From the NCBI GenBank assembly GCA_030789695.1, contig CM061142.1, positions 353,871,486 through 353,935,485 of the forward strand: a stretch of 64,000 nucleotides of DNA, written 5' to 3'. The stretch comes from Scilla litardierei. Its lineage: Eukaryota; Streptophyta; Magnoliopsida; Asparagales; Asparagaceae. The stretch's first letter is position 1, and each line of letters starts with the position of its first letter. This document shows, piece by piece, positions 13,301-24,784 of this stretch. Below the pieces are notes generated by a model. That model had not been told where the DNA came from. It ran no database searches and saw nothing but the letters and a program-made list of their open reading frames with translations. Both the position numbers and the translations under genes were made by a program.

Positions 13301-13949
13301 TGGGCTGGGTTGTGATGATATCCGCGTGCAAAGCACATGGTAACGTGGGGAGCGCATGATAAGAGGGTAGGTGGGTTTAATGTGGTTTAGATTAGGTTAA
13401 GAAAAATAAGATTTGATTTAAGAAATTAATTTAGTTAAGATATTAGATATATAAAGTTAATCTATTTTTGATATTAGGATTCATTTAAGATTTAATGAGT
13501 TAAGATTAGGTTTGGTCAAATAAGCTCCTTAGGATATTTATATTTAGATATTTGGATTAGTTAGGATAATTAGGTTATGATTTGATTTAGGAAGATAATC
13601 TGGATAAGTTTGGATTGATTTGGGAAATATGTTTAGTTAAGATTAGATATGATTTGGATTATCTAACAAGATATTTAGATTCGGAAATCTAATTTGATCA
13701 ATCTAATTAAAATTTGATTAGGAGAGATCGATGTAATCAAGATTGACGATTCTGCCCCTACAATTAACGTCAACCAAAGGTTAAAGAAGACATCATTGTG
13801 ATTGCGAAGTCGTGAGGATTGCGAATAAGGAATCCGATCACGAGTTCGAGTTCAGGAAAAATAATAATAAAATCCTCAGATAATTATTCAAATAAATCAA
13901 CAAATGGAAATACGTATGAAATACGTACGTTCAGGAACAAGTCGTTACA
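10332..13949 (-). repeat. Element D: 5' LTR (minus orientation)
   Basis: About 3.6 kb, starting TATCACATCCCGC on the plus strand and ending AAGTCGTTACA at 13949. The left end differs from the TGTCACGCCCC of C and J by transitions typical of methylated-cytosine decay. It contains a ~33-bp repeat array (about 10920-11050) and a GC-rich block (about 12060-13370) followed by a long AT-rich stretch. Confidence 0.82.
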
Positions 13950-14399
13950 CTTCTTCTGGTGACGCTCGGGCCACTCCTGCTAATGTTACCCTGCCTCCTC
14001 ATCTTGTCGTTTCTTCGATTCAAAAGCCATCTGATGCTAGTGCTGCTGACCCTGCCTCTCAGGCCCCCCCAGGATGACTCTACTGATGCTACTTTCATGA
14101 CTTCTTCAGATCCGGAGACCTAGGGCTTTCAGGTTGAGATGAGAGCTCCTGAGGACTCCAACGTCGTTCGGCTGGACTATGCTTCTTGATGACATCTCAC
14201 CCGAGGACCTAGATTTTTTTTGTCAGGGTTAAGATTCTATGTCTGATGTATTGATGTTTGATGGATATATACTGTCTTTTATTGATGTTTTGTATGTTCA
14301 TGTTTGTTCTTGTGGCACATTGGATGGTTGTATATATTGGTCATACGCTTTTGTATGTGGAGTTGGATATTTTTTTGTAAACTCCTTGTATCTTTTTCA

Positions 14400-14449
<50 letters not shown>

Positions 14450-15048
14450 CTGTTTGTCCCATTGTACTCTAATATGAATGTTGTGCAATTTTTGTCTCTT
14501 CTTGTACTATTAATTGTTTTAATTGAATGTTGAGATGAATTGCATAATACATGTTGCTATTGGACCTCCATTCCTTTAGTCAACTAAATTTTTCTAGTTT
14601 TGATGAGTTTTGTTACGTATTTGTGTGATACACCATCGTGCTTTCTTGATTTGCATTTGGTAACACATAAATGCATCTCATTCTTAATACTCCCATGATT
14701 GTTCTTTAGTTTAGTTAGCACTATTATTTTTTTTCTACTCCCACTATTTTGGATAATGCCATAGGGGGAGAGAAATAAACAAATCATATTAACTTGAATC
14801 TAAAATTGAAGTTGCCTTAGATTCAGAGGGAGTAAGATATAATGAATTTGGATTCAAAAATCCTAAATTCCAATACTTGAATTCATTCCATTCATGTATA
14901 TCATATTATTGTTTTACTTTGATCATTAGATGCATATATATTAATTGTCTAACTTGATTATCATCTATGTAGGGGGAGTAAGTATTTTTAAGCACAATTA
15001 TTTATCATTTTATTTTTGTTTGTTTGTCATCACCAAAAAGGGGGAGAA
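13950..15048 (+). mobile_element. Element E: 3' internal region of a SIRE/Maximus-like copia element
   Basis: The left 250 bp is GC-richer and has decayed coding-like frames with stops, for example SSIQKPSDASAADPASQAP. This could be the end of the extra ORF that SIRE elements often carry, but I cannot prove it. The rest is AT-rich untranslated sequence with an AT microsatellite, ending in a polypurine tract AAAAAGGGGGAGAA (15035-15048) directly before the LTR. 'CACCAAAAAGGGGGAGA' at the LTR edge is characteristic of SIRE-type elements. Everything upstream in E was separated by insertion of D. Confidence 0.7.
14403..14446. repeat. (AT)n microsatellite
   Basis: AT dinucleotide run of 44 bp in the non-coding 3' part of element E. 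Confidence 0.95.
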
Positions 15049-15876
15049 TGTTGAGTATTGGACTTCTCCCTACATGGTTTTGATGATGATCAAACATAAA
15101 TACTTGTGACTAATCAACTTCTTTTATTTAATCCATTTCCTAAGCCTTTCATGAAGATCAATTAGCAATGGGTAACACTCAAGGATCAATCAAAGCTATA
15201 AAGTCGATTGGATGATCAAAGATGAAGATAGAAGCTTCAAGAAGACTTCAAGATCATTCAATAGAAAGAAGAGATGCAAAAATAAATGTAATCTTTTTAT
15301 TCTCTTTTCCTTCTCATTAGTATTAGCTTAGATGTAGAATTATGTTAGAGTACACACACCTTCCATTTATCCTAGGAAAGCCTTAGAACTCATGTATTAG
15401 GCATCCATTTCATAATTCTCAAGCATGTACATTTTGAACTTTCAACAGGCGACTGATGAACGAAATACATGCGCCTGTCTCCTTATAGGCGCCTGAGATT
15501 TGTTCTCCAGTCGTCTGTTATGCACATACTACTTAACTTGATTTTTGGGCTTTCTGTTCTTATCTTTCATCAAGCGACTGATGTATAATGTAAATGCACA
15601 TGTCCAGTGACAGACACCTGTGACTTGTTAGTCAGTCGCATGTCTCCTCTTGCCCAGAATCCCCAAGTTTTGACAAATTTTGCACTTGCGCCTGCAGGCG
15701 ATGTATGAAGGATTTACAGGTGCCTGCCCATGGCATAGTCACATGTATATGCCTCTACAGTCTCCTGTCCTAACTTGTTAAACTTCCCAAGTTTTGACAA
15801 CTTTTGCACTTGTGCCTGCAGGAGATGTAAGAAGGGTTTACAGGTGCAAGCCCATGTCACAGTCGCTTGTATATGC
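15049..15876 (+). repeat. Element E: 3' LTR, left segment
   Basis: Starts TGTTGAGTATTGGAC right after the polypurine tract. It contains repeated short motifs of the kind CAGGCGACTG / CAGTCGCCTG (15450-15870). It is interrupted at 15877 by element A, whose duplication TATGC (15872-15876) is repeated at 23798-23802. Confidence 0.82.
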
Positions 15877-16129
15877 TGTAGGGAAATATGCCCTCGGATC
15901 ATTTGTATTTGATGCAAATGATAATTTAAGCCTAGATAGGGACTATTTTACAGTTGATGCAAAAGGGATTAAATATGTTTTAAATAGTTTAAGACAATAT
16001 TTAATAATATAAACGCAAGGAAAAGTTCACGATTAAGACGGGAATGTCCTGGTCTACGCTCAGGTTTGAACGGCGTTCAAATCGGACGCCAAATGACCAA
16101 GATACACTCATAAACAGCCAAACAGATCA

Positions 16130-16550
16130 GACCGGGTCAGACCAGGCTGACCCAGGCCAGACCAGGTCTGGCCTGGACACCTGGCCAGACCTGGCTGAGC
16201 CAGGATGCCAGCCCAGGTGCCTGGGCTCAGGCCCAGGCGCTGGGCGCCAGGGCCTGCGCCCAGGCGGGCCCGCCCAGGCGCCCTGGGCGCCTGAGCGCTG
16301 GCCCAGGCGCTGGGCCAGCGCCTGGGCCTGGCCGAGGCGCTGGGCACCAGGGCCTGGCCTGGGCGGGCCACCCAGGTGCCCTGGGCGCCTGCGCGCCTGG
16401 CCCAGGCCCGTGCAAGGAGCCCTGGGCGCCCGGGCGCCTGGCCCAGGCCCGGGCCAGGCACACTGGCTGGGCGCACCAGCCTGGGTTCGCCCAGACCAGG
16501 CGTCCAGCCTGGTCTGGGCTCACCCAACTAGTCAGGTGGGTCCCACAAAG
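16130..16550. repeat. GC-rich, palindrome-dense island in A 5' LTR
   Basis: Very GC-rich block in an otherwise AT-rich LTR, built almost wholly from overlapping variants of CCCAGGC, GCCTGGG, GGCGCC and CCAGACCAGG. Self-complementary stretches such as GCCCAGGCGCTGGGC occur throughout. Long frames in it (Ala/Pro/Gly/Arg-rich) are open in several phases on both strands because the repeats lack stop codons, and I do not regard them as genes. Confidence 0.88.
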
Positions 16551-16844
16551 TGCAGTTTTTTTTGCACTTAGGGCAGATTTGTTTGACGGCTCAGTTTTTG
16601 CGAAATACTAGCCTTGGGCTAAACTTTGAGCGTTCAATTGGAGGGTCAAACGAACTCCGATTGACGAACGGTTTTTTCCTATGCGTTCACCATTGAACAC
16701 CTTCGAATTGATAAGTTGAGTTCAACGGTGAGGGAGTTAAAATTCACGAAAGTTTGTACTTTGTGAAAGGCAAACTAAATTGAATTTGATTAACTCTAAA
16801 TTAGTCCCACATCGGATTTTGAGGAAATGGGAGCAGTCAGCCGC

Positions 16845-16855
16845 CTATATAAATA
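16845..16855 (+). promoter_or_regulatory. TATA box of A 5' LTR
   Basis: CTATATAAATA, conserved in the 3' LTR at 23181 and in element B at 45084, each followed about 25-35 bp later by a C/T-rich stretch. Transcription of the element would start just downstream. Confidence 0.75.
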
Positions 16856-17461
16856 CGGGTCTGCTCTCCTCCTCAAAACTCACCCCAAGCTCTAGATTTG
16901 AGCGGCTCTCATAAATGTTGGAGCACGCTCGGATCTAAGCTTAAATTAATATTTCTTCTATCTCCCTAAATTTCTACCTTACTCTTGAGGGCTCTAGCAA
17001 AGCCGCAAAGGAGTTCGAATTCAGATCCGAAATCTAGGCAGAGGTTTCACTCGCGTGAAACTTTCTTCGGCGCGTGGTTGGATCGGCGACACGGGATTGA
17101 TCGCCTCGGGATGCGGAGCGGTTCGAGGTGCGGTTCGGGGAGGGTTCGAGGAGCGGCTCGGTGTGGGACGGGGAGCGGCTCGAAAGACGGTAAGGAACAT
17201 CTCGCCTGCTCCAGGGTTGCGATTCCGGGTATGTGTTTAATTAAGCATTAGTTTAATTTAATCGCAGTAGGCTAGATCCTTCTTGGGATGGTCAGACCCA
17301 TCCCAAGTCGGCATAGATCTTGGATTAGGGTCTTGGACCTTAGGGTTAAACGTTAATTAGATTAACATGGTTATTTTTCAGCTACTTTTTTGTCTATGTT
17401 CCGTCTGACTTAGGACGGGCATAGAGTTTTTGTGCCCTAAGGGTCCCAGAAAACCCTTCAG

Positions 17462-17473
17462 TGGTATCCGAGC
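17462..17473 (+). other. Primer-binding site of element A
   Basis: TGGTATCCGAGC lies one base after the 5' LTR and differs by one base from TGGTATCAGAGC, the usual plant site complementary to initiator methionine tRNA. Confidence 0.88.
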
Positions 17474-20400
17474 TTAGTCTGTGTTACGATCTAGCCTGCG
17501 ATTTCTTTAAACACGTGTAATGCTTTTAAATGTTTTTAAAAATGTTTTTAAAGTTATGAGATAAAAATAAAATATTTTTAAAATCATATTTTAAATTTAA
17601 ATATTAAATTTATGTTTGCATGCTAAAATTGTTTATGTTATAGACATTATTCTATTTAAATTTTTAAATAGTTGTACAGTTTTATTTTATGTGATAAAAT
17701 TAGTGTAATCTTATGTTAATGGCTATGCATAATCTTGTCCCTTATTTGATAACACAAGACAACCCTTTAGGTTAGCCATTAAAAAATGATTGAATTTTAT
17801 TAATTGAATTTTAATGACATGCTATTTTTTAATAAAACATTATCAACCCTTCAAGTCCTAATTCCTGATTAGGGTAGTCCTTTTAATGAATTTTAATTCT
17901 AATTGTTATTGTTAATTCTCATTAAAGGACTTCGCTTTTTGCGTTGGTTAATAAATTTATTAAAATCCTAATAATGATTAGGATAGCACGTGAACCTTAT
18001 AGTTGATAAGGACTTAATAAAAGTTATTAAACAAATCCTAAAATTTTGAATTTAAGGATTCAACTAGTTGATAGGATTAATTAGTTGTTAATAAAAGCTG
18101 TTTTAGTCTATGGCACACATACAAAAATGAAAAGCTTCATTCAATGGACCATGATCCAGTCAATGTGCTTGGCTAAGAGTTCTGGATCAACCCTAGCTAG
18201 TCTAAGGGGTAGTGATCCTGGCTTAGTCAATTCCCTGGTTGTGTTCCACTGGACCGTAATGTCGCGAATCATGATTGTATGACACACTGGATTATATCTA
18301 AGTCAAATACGTTAATGATCTTTTTCAAGATTAGCCGTAACCCTCCTTGTTTTAGTGGTTAGCAACTATAGGGCCAGTGTTACAGTTGTTGAGATACACT
18401 CAAGCTGTGACATGGCAACCCTGTAGAAACCAACTCCTTAAATACATAAGATGAAATCTTGACTGTACCAAACCGTCGTCTCGTACCCCGAGCGCCGGCG
18501 TAAGTTAAGTCAATGAAGTAGTCTGACTAGATGTAGTCTAAGTCCTGACCCAAACCGACGTGTCGTGAATACACCGAGCGGCGGAGCAAGTCAGGCTAGA
18601 CACGAAAACAAGGGTCCGACTAGACTAGACATTGTGATTTGGATGAGCACACTCATGATCACAAATGGCTAGGGGCAAAAACCGATTAAGAGAGTCATAT
18701 CTGATATGATCGATGAAGAGTCATCTTCCGATCGCAGAGTCGAGCAACTTGTTGAGCTACACTCAAGGTTGTTAGGCTCAAGGTGATTGGACCTCTTACC
18801 CATTAATTTTAATTCGATTAAATCGTTCGTTATTAAGCTTTGAAACGATCGTAAAAATAGTGGGAGGATATAAATAGATAAAAGCCAATCTACCTATATT
18901 TAATATTGAACGTATGCTAAACTAGGGCAAGACTATGTTTACCGAAGGAATCAATATATATAATATTTTAATGAAATCAGTTAACTGGTCAAACGGTTGA
19001 TTAATTGAATATCAAGTTAAATTCTAGTTGATAGAATTAAAACTATATTCTCATTTGACATTAAATGACCTTCTAAAGAACAGACTTAAGAAATACGATT
19101 TCATTAAGTTCTGAGTCCAACAAATAAATTCACACTACATGTCACTCGTCTCTATATGAGGCAGCTTGAACATATATGATATTCGAAGTATGTTTCTCCC
19201 TACAACTTGTCGAGCTACCCTCAAGGTTGTATGGACAAACAATTTTGATCCGCAATGTTCGAGAATTCGATCAAACTGTTTGAGTCTAATACGAGTGCAT
19301 GAGCGGTGCAAGACTATGTATCCCAACCGGATCATGAGACAAGCAACTTCTTGAGCTACACTCAAGATTGCAACTCTCAAGCGTTTGGATACATGAGATG
19401 CCTGCATAGCTATTTATTTATGTTGGGCTATTTAATATCTAAATGTGATTTAGAAAAGGAAGAAGGCACTCCGGAAAGTCAATCGAGTTAAATAGTTTAA
19501 TTTATCATTAGTACATGCATAAGTAGGAGGAAATGAAAATGTGACATATTTTGATGTCACGATTTCAAAATTATTGTTATACAAAAGGTTAACACATTTT
19601 GACGAATGTCATCACATTGCTTCTAAAGCAATGAGTAATATGTATAACGATAATATATATATTAAATGTTAATATATATAAACACACACGATAGTAGCTA
19701 ACTTGAATGGCAAAATAGACTAGGCCGTATCGAGAGACTAAGCTTCATAAGTCACATAAAAAGGGGTCTGACCTCTCGTATTATGAAGTCTACAGACGCT
19801 TGTGAGTCTTATCCTCTTAGATATAATGGCCGAAACCCATCTGTGAGACAGTGGGAGAATGAGTTGTCGAACTCAGTCTGGTACATACTGATGTACCCGA
19901 GTCTAGATTAACCAAAATAAAGTTATTTGTATATTTTATTGAGACACGTGTTCTTGATGAAACACAAGTCTGATAAAATAAAGAACGAAATGACAAAAGT
20001 ATTTAAACTGATTCGATTAGATCGAATGGTCAAATACTTAGCTACATAAAATCTTACGTAAATAAAAGAAAATGTGATTTTCTCTCAGGTCAAGTCTGTT
20101 AACACATCGGTGTATTAAAAGGTATGAAACACACTTAGTTAGACTTGGTGTGATCCATTGTAAGTGACTCTGAGTTAAGTCCTCCTTCTGGGCTAAGTCC
20201 CAGATAGTAATGCCTAGGTTTTGATAATGTTCTGGGAGGACATTATCAATAAGATATTCATAAAATCAATCATTAAGAAGTTGTATAATTACTCGAATCT
20301 CGTGAGACGAAGAGTCGAGTTAGACATCATAATTGATGATGACTTAGCCAACTTCTAGGATGAAAATTCGGACTAGTAACTCCGATTTAAATTTTGATGC

Positions 20401-21009
20401 AATCAGAATAGGTCCGCGTGCGTAAATAAATTTTGGAATTTAGTTTACGTGTTCAAGGAAAATGTTTCCTCACTTTCTACAAGTAAATCTTTAAGTTGAA
20501 AGATTTATGCAGAAAGGAAAATAGTGAAGTGCAATCATGTTGGTCGAGAACGGTTTTCATCCTAATTCCTACTAAACGGATTATGTTGAAACCGTCTCGC
20601 CAGCAGATGTGCACAGATCTACTCGGACCAAGCTCGATGTAAAACGCTCAGAGTTGACCATGAAAATTGGAACATTCACTTATAAGTTCGTTTTTCTAAA
20701 TATGATTTAGACGGACCAACTTATATGAATTAACCAAGAAAGTTTTCAAGGTCAGTGGGAGCGTATAGATTACATGTGAGACATCAAAGGGATGAAACAT
20801 TTATTTTGACAAAGTTATCAAATGGTTTGACACTTTATCAGAAATAGAAATGAGCCATTTGAAATGACCATTAACAAATTTAAATGATTATCGTAAGGTA
20901 CGATGAACTGGATAAGATCCAAGTAAATAAAAATATTATGGATTCCGAAAGACCAAGTGAATTATTTGAATGAGATTCAAATGGTTGGTCTAACATGAAC
21001 ATAGAAACC
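17474..21009 (+). other. Element A: long non-coding internal region
   Basis: About 3.5 kb of AT-rich sequence with many stops in all frames. It contains several copies of a short inverted-repeat motif CTTGAGCTACACTCAAG and a two-copy block with AAACCG(A/T)CGT and CCGAGCG(C/G)CGG (18474-18600). No protein domain is recognised. Confidence 0.7.
18385..19375. repeat. Dispersed hairpin-type motif TTGAGCTACACTCAAG
   Basis: Four variants at about 18388, 18750, 19207 and 19350, such as TTGTTGAGCTACACTCAAGG and TTCTTGAGCTACACTCAAGA. The two halves, CTTGAG and CTCAAG, are inverse complements around a five-base loop. Spacing is irregular. Confidence 0.65.
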
Positions 21010-21123
21010 CTTAAGTCTATAGTGTAGACGGTTTTAGCAGATCCACTCACGAAGGCTCTACCACATGATGTCGGGAAAACTTATGTGTAAAAACGGTATA
21101 AGATACCGAGATAAATGTACCTC
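21010..21123 (+). pseudogene. Copia RNase H C-terminal relic in element A
   Basis: The stretch at 21036-21110 translates as ADPLTKALPHD followed by a decayed 'GIRYR'-like segment. This matches the C-terminal tail of plant copia polyproteins (…ADPLTKAL…, then GIRYM). The same relic is in element B at 24815-24900. It is very short and no other part of pol is recognisable upstream, so it is a fossil end of a deleted polyprotein. Confidence 0.7.
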
Positions 21124-21138
21124 AGTGCAAGTGGGAGA
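21124..21138 (+). other. Upstream (apparently abandoned) polypurine tract in A
   Basis: AGTGCAAGTGGGAGA followed by TGTTGAGAGAAT, which resembles the LTR start of element B (TGTTGGGAGATAAG at 24921). In A the sequence after it is not repeated at the 5' end, so it is no longer the LTR edge. Confidence 0.65.
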
Positions 21139-22262
21139 TGTTGAGAGAATTTACCTTCGAGGCAATCCATCTCTGTGTGTGAATAACACAAACATCTTTT
21201 TCGAAATAACAGTAAGCTGTTTGGTAGTAATTTATCTTAGTTATTTTAAAATGTAGTTAACATTAGATATTAACTTAGGTAAAGTCCTGAGACTTTATGT
21301 GAGGTCAAATAGGTATCGAGATGAGTATCTCGATCATGGAGAAATGTTTGACCGTATGTAGCATAAGTCTAAAAAGGTTCGTGGTCGTAGTTGTTTCGAG
21401 ACAAGGATATCGAAACATCGGATAGACCATTGTGTCTTAGTCTTCACCGTTCAGCGGTGGTGATGATCTCATGATCGCTTGACTTGGCGAAGTTGAAGAA
21501 GGGACACATGTGCTCATTAAAAAATGAGTTCACTGAACGATCCACAAGAGTTATCATATGGTTATATTGACCAATCTGTCAATGATGACTCTGAGTGATG
21601 ATAGGCTAGTTGGTCTTTTGACTTGAGGTCATTTTGACGAACCTGTGCGTGAACAGTGCCACTTAGATTACTGACCTGACTTCGAGGCTAGGCCTGTTGA
21701 AAGGTCTTTGATTGGGTGTCACTTGAAGCGTACGAGGAGAGTAATGACCAAGAGAGGATTCGTCTCTCCCGGTCAATGGGAGTTAGTGTCGTAGGGTTAG
21801 TTCGGTCTTTAGTAAAATCTCTGGCCAGAGTTTGTTGGAAGAAGTCCAACATTATTTGACTAAAGATCGATAGAAGCTAACCGGAGTCAAGTTATTGGGG
21901 TTGACAGTTTGATCGTACCCTAGACTTGACTTACACGACATAGTTTAGACGAAAAGACCATAACTGTGGAATTCATCACGGAAACAGTCAGGGTGGTCCC
22001 GACAATACTCATGTCAATGAGTTAACCACATAATGATGATTCCTGAAGCAGGGATGGCAACCACTGCTCGTGGTCACTACCGTATAGGGCTTCGAGCCCA
22101 ACCTGTTGTAAGGGTCAGGCTGTAGGGTCTCACACAGAGTGCGATCTTCGTCTAGTAATAGGTAGAAATTAGTTAGGGAGAATAATTTGCATTTGATGCA
22201 AGGGATAAAATATTGCAAAAGATGTTTGCAAAAATCTCCAGCATTCGTGATAAATGATCCTG
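21139..22262 (+). repeat. Former LTR-start segment now inside element A
   Basis: About 1.1 kb collinear with the first part of the B LTR (24921-25770 continued at 35822-36000), including the stretch CAGTCAGGGTGGTCCCG. It sits between two polypurine tracts and is absent from the A 5' LTR. The simplest reading is that the ancestral LTR was as long as that of B and that A now uses a second, downstream start. Confidence 0.6.
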
Positions 22263-22277
22263 AGTGCAAGTGGAAGA
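22263..22277 (+). other. Functional polypurine tract of element A
   Basis: AGTGCAAGTGGAAGA immediately before the 3' LTR start TGTAGGG at 22278. It closely repeats the tract at 21124. Confidence 0.8.
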
Positions 22278-23797
22278 TGTAGGGAAATATGCCCTTGGAT
22301 CATTTGTATTTGATGCAAATGATAATTTAAGCCTAGATAGGGACTATTTTGCATTTGAAGCAAAAGGGATTAAATATGTTTTAAATAGTTTAAGACAATA
22401 TTTAATAATATAAACGCAAGGAAAAGTTCACGGGTAAGACGGGAATGTCCCAGTCTATGCCCAGGTTCGAACGGCGTTCAAATCGGACGCCAAATGACCA
22501 AGATACACTCATAAACAACCAAACAGATCAGACCGGGTCAGACCAGGCTGACCCAGGCCAGACCAGGTCTGGCCTGGACGCCTGGCCAGACCTGGCTGAG
22601 CCAGGATGCCAGTCCAGGCACCTGGGCTCAGGCCCAGGCGCTGGGCGCCTGGGCCTGCGCCCAGGCGGGCACGCCCAAGCGCCCTGGGCGCCTGGCCGCT
22701 GGCCCAGGAGCTAGGCGCCTGGGCCTGGCCCAGGCGGGCCGCCCAGGAGCCCTGGGCGCCTGGGCGCCTGGCCCAGGCCAGGCGTCCTGGCTGGGCACAC
22801 CAGCCTGGGTACGCCCAGACCAGGCGTCCAGCCTGGTCTGGGCTCACCCAGCTAGTCAGGTGGGTCCCACAAAGTGCAGTTTTTCTGCACTTAGTGCAAA
22901 TTTGTTTGACGGCTCAGTTTTTGCGAAATACTAGCCTTGGCCTGAACTTTGAGCTGTCAATTGGAGGGTCAAACGAACTCCGATTGACGAACGATTTTTT
23001 CCTATGCGTTCACCGTTGAACACCCTTCGAATTGATAGGTTGTATCAATCCTGAAGTTCAACGGTGAGGGAGTTAAAATTCACAGAAGTTTGCACTTTGT
23101 GAAAGGCAAACTAAATTGAATTTGATTAACTCTAAATTAGTCCCACATCTGATTTTGAGGAAAGGGGAGCAGTCAGCTGCCTATATAAATAGGGGTCTGC
23201 TCTCCTCCTCAAAACTCGTCCCAAGCTCTAGATCTGAGCGGCTCTCGTAAATGTTGGAGCATGCTCGGATCTAAGCTTAAATTAATATTTCTTCTATCTC
23301 CCTAAATTTCTGCCTTACTCTTGAGGGCTCTATGAAAGCCGCAAAGGAGTTCAGATTCAGATCTGAAATCTAGGCGGAGGTTTCACTCGCGTGAAACTTT
23401 CTTTGGCGCGTGGTTGGCGCGGAGACACGGGATTTATCGCCTCAGTATGCGGAGCGGTTGGAGGAGCGGTTCGGGGAGCGGTTCGAGGAGCGGCTCGACG
23501 TGGGACGGGGAGCGGCTCGGAAGACGGTGCGGAACATCTCGCCTGCTCCAGGGCTGAGATTCCGGGTATGTGTTTAATTAAGCATTAGTTTAATTTAATC
23601 GCAGTAGGCTAGATCCTTCTTGGGATGGTCAGACCCATCCCAAGTCGGCATAGATCTTGGATTAGGGTCTTGGACCTTAGGGTTAAATGTTAATTAGATT
23701 AACATGGTTATTTTTCCGCTGCTTTTCTGTCTATGTTCCGTCCGACTTAGGTCGGGCATAGAGTTTTTGTGCCCTAAGGGTCCCAGAAAACCCTTCA
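22278..23797 (+). repeat. Element A: 3' LTR
   Basis: 1520 bp matching the 5' LTR, ending AAAACCCTTCA and followed by the duplication TATGC. It has the GC-rich island at 22532-22870 and a TATA box at 23181-23191. Compared with the 5' LTR it has a shorter GC island and an extra TGTATCAATCC-type insertion near 23040. Confidence 0.92.
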
Positions 23798-23802
23798 TAT
23801 GC

Positions 23803-24784
23803 TTCTACATTTGCATGTCATGTCTTCCCAGAATTTCCGAGTTTTCACCATTTATGCACTTAGGAATTTAGTCGCCTGTAGAAGGTGTCTCAGTGGCCTG
23901 TTGGTTTACAGGCACATGTCCTACCTTCATCAGTCGACTGTCCTACGTGATAAGTTACCGTTTGACTTCTCACCTACCTGTGACACAGTGTAGCAGGCAA
24001 CTTTGAGTTCTTCACAAGTCGACTGTCTGGCACGTATTTTCTATCCGTTCGCTTTTTCCACACGGATTTCAATGTGGGTTTTTGGTATTTTGCTTGAGGA
24101 TTTCAGAGAACCTATAAGAGGGTCTTTTACTGTTCTATTGAGCATATCTTAGACAATCTTGCATTCATTCTTAGGCTTAATCTCTCAAGCTCTCTCTTCC
24201 TTAACTCTCAAGCCATAGAAATCTCAACTGTAATTTTGTCTTCAAACCAAATCTGAGCTTCAAGCTTTGGTGAAGACAAGTGCAATGGCTTTCTCTCATC
24301 TTAGCAGAGACATTAACACACATACTTTCTCTCTCCCCCTTCAAGTTCTACTTTAAGGCATATGTGTCTGTAAGTGTTTACATTTCAAATTTCATTATCT
24401 TGTATTTCGATTACACTCTCGGTTTGTGAGAGTGGGTTTGCTTGATCCCAAGTAGTGGGAGTCAAGGACATCGACTGTACATAGATACACTTATAGGGTT
24501 GCTACAAGTGGGTTTATAGGAAACATTAAGTTGGGGTTCTAACTTGAGTATCCAGAGGTATCTAGATGGAAGGGATGTATGATTAGCAAGAACAAGTCGG
24601 GATTGGACTTGGGTAATCTGAACCCTTGAAACAACTCTTTTGTTAGTTTGTTTCATTTTGTGTTAATTCATAAATCCGTATTTATTGTTGGTTAGTAATT
24701 TAAATTTGTATAACTATCATTTAAATTTTATAAACACTATTCAACCTCCCTTCTAGTGTTTTTCTCATTGTCAGGGTCCTTACA
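23803..24784 (+). repeat. Element E: 3' LTR, right segment
   Basis: Continues the LTR interrupted at 15876 (total about 1.8 kb). It carries more CAGTCGACTG-type motifs (23870-24025), a possible TATA-like CCTATAAGAG at about 24111, and the SIRE-type end CCTCCCTTCTAGTG...TCCTTACA. The target duplication should be AGAAC (24785-24789), with its partner outside the window. Confidence 0.8.

Larger units (their letters stand above)
5147..13949 (-). mobile_element. Element D: gag-only Tekay/Del-like element, left part displaced by C
   Basis: Two similar LTRs (5147-8933, which lacks its first ~70 bp here because C is inserted, and 10332-13949) flank an internal region of only 1.4 kb. On the minus strand the order is 5' LTR, GTGGCCCATGCAGGTC motif, broken gag, a short polypurine-type end (rc of about 8934-8975), 3' LTR. 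Protease, RT and integrase are absent, so D is an internally deleted derivative that needed another element's enzymes to move. Its right end abuts SIRE-like element E at 13950, with expected duplication CTTCT. Assignment to Tekay/Del rests on the gag sequence and LTR ends and is moderately sure. Confidence 0.75.
15877..17460 (+). repeat. Element A: 5' LTR
   Basis: 1584 bp, TGTAGGGAAATATGCCC... to ...AAAACCCTTCA. It includes a GC-rich palindrome-dense island (16130-16550) and a TATA box at 16845. It is about 64 bp longer than the 3' LTR, largely through indels in the GC island. Confidence 0.92.
15877..23797 (+). mobile_element. Element A: complete non-autonomous copia-type LTR element
   Basis: 7.9 kb with two similar LTRs (15877-17460, 22278-23797), primer site, polypurine tract and perfect TATGC duplications on both sides. 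The 4.8-kb internal region has no long reading frame. The only recognisable coding relic is the tail of a copia RNase H near 21036. It therefore looks like a gene-less derivative that would have depended on proteins of a related copia element, plausibly the family of element B. Family assignment comes from the primer site, the RNase H tail and the B homology. Confidence 0.88.

Noticed and set aside
16044..16571. Ala/Pro/Gly/Arg-rich frames on both strands in the GC island of A
   Set aside because: They result from stop-free palindromic repeats. The corresponding frames in the 3' LTR differ in length and end.
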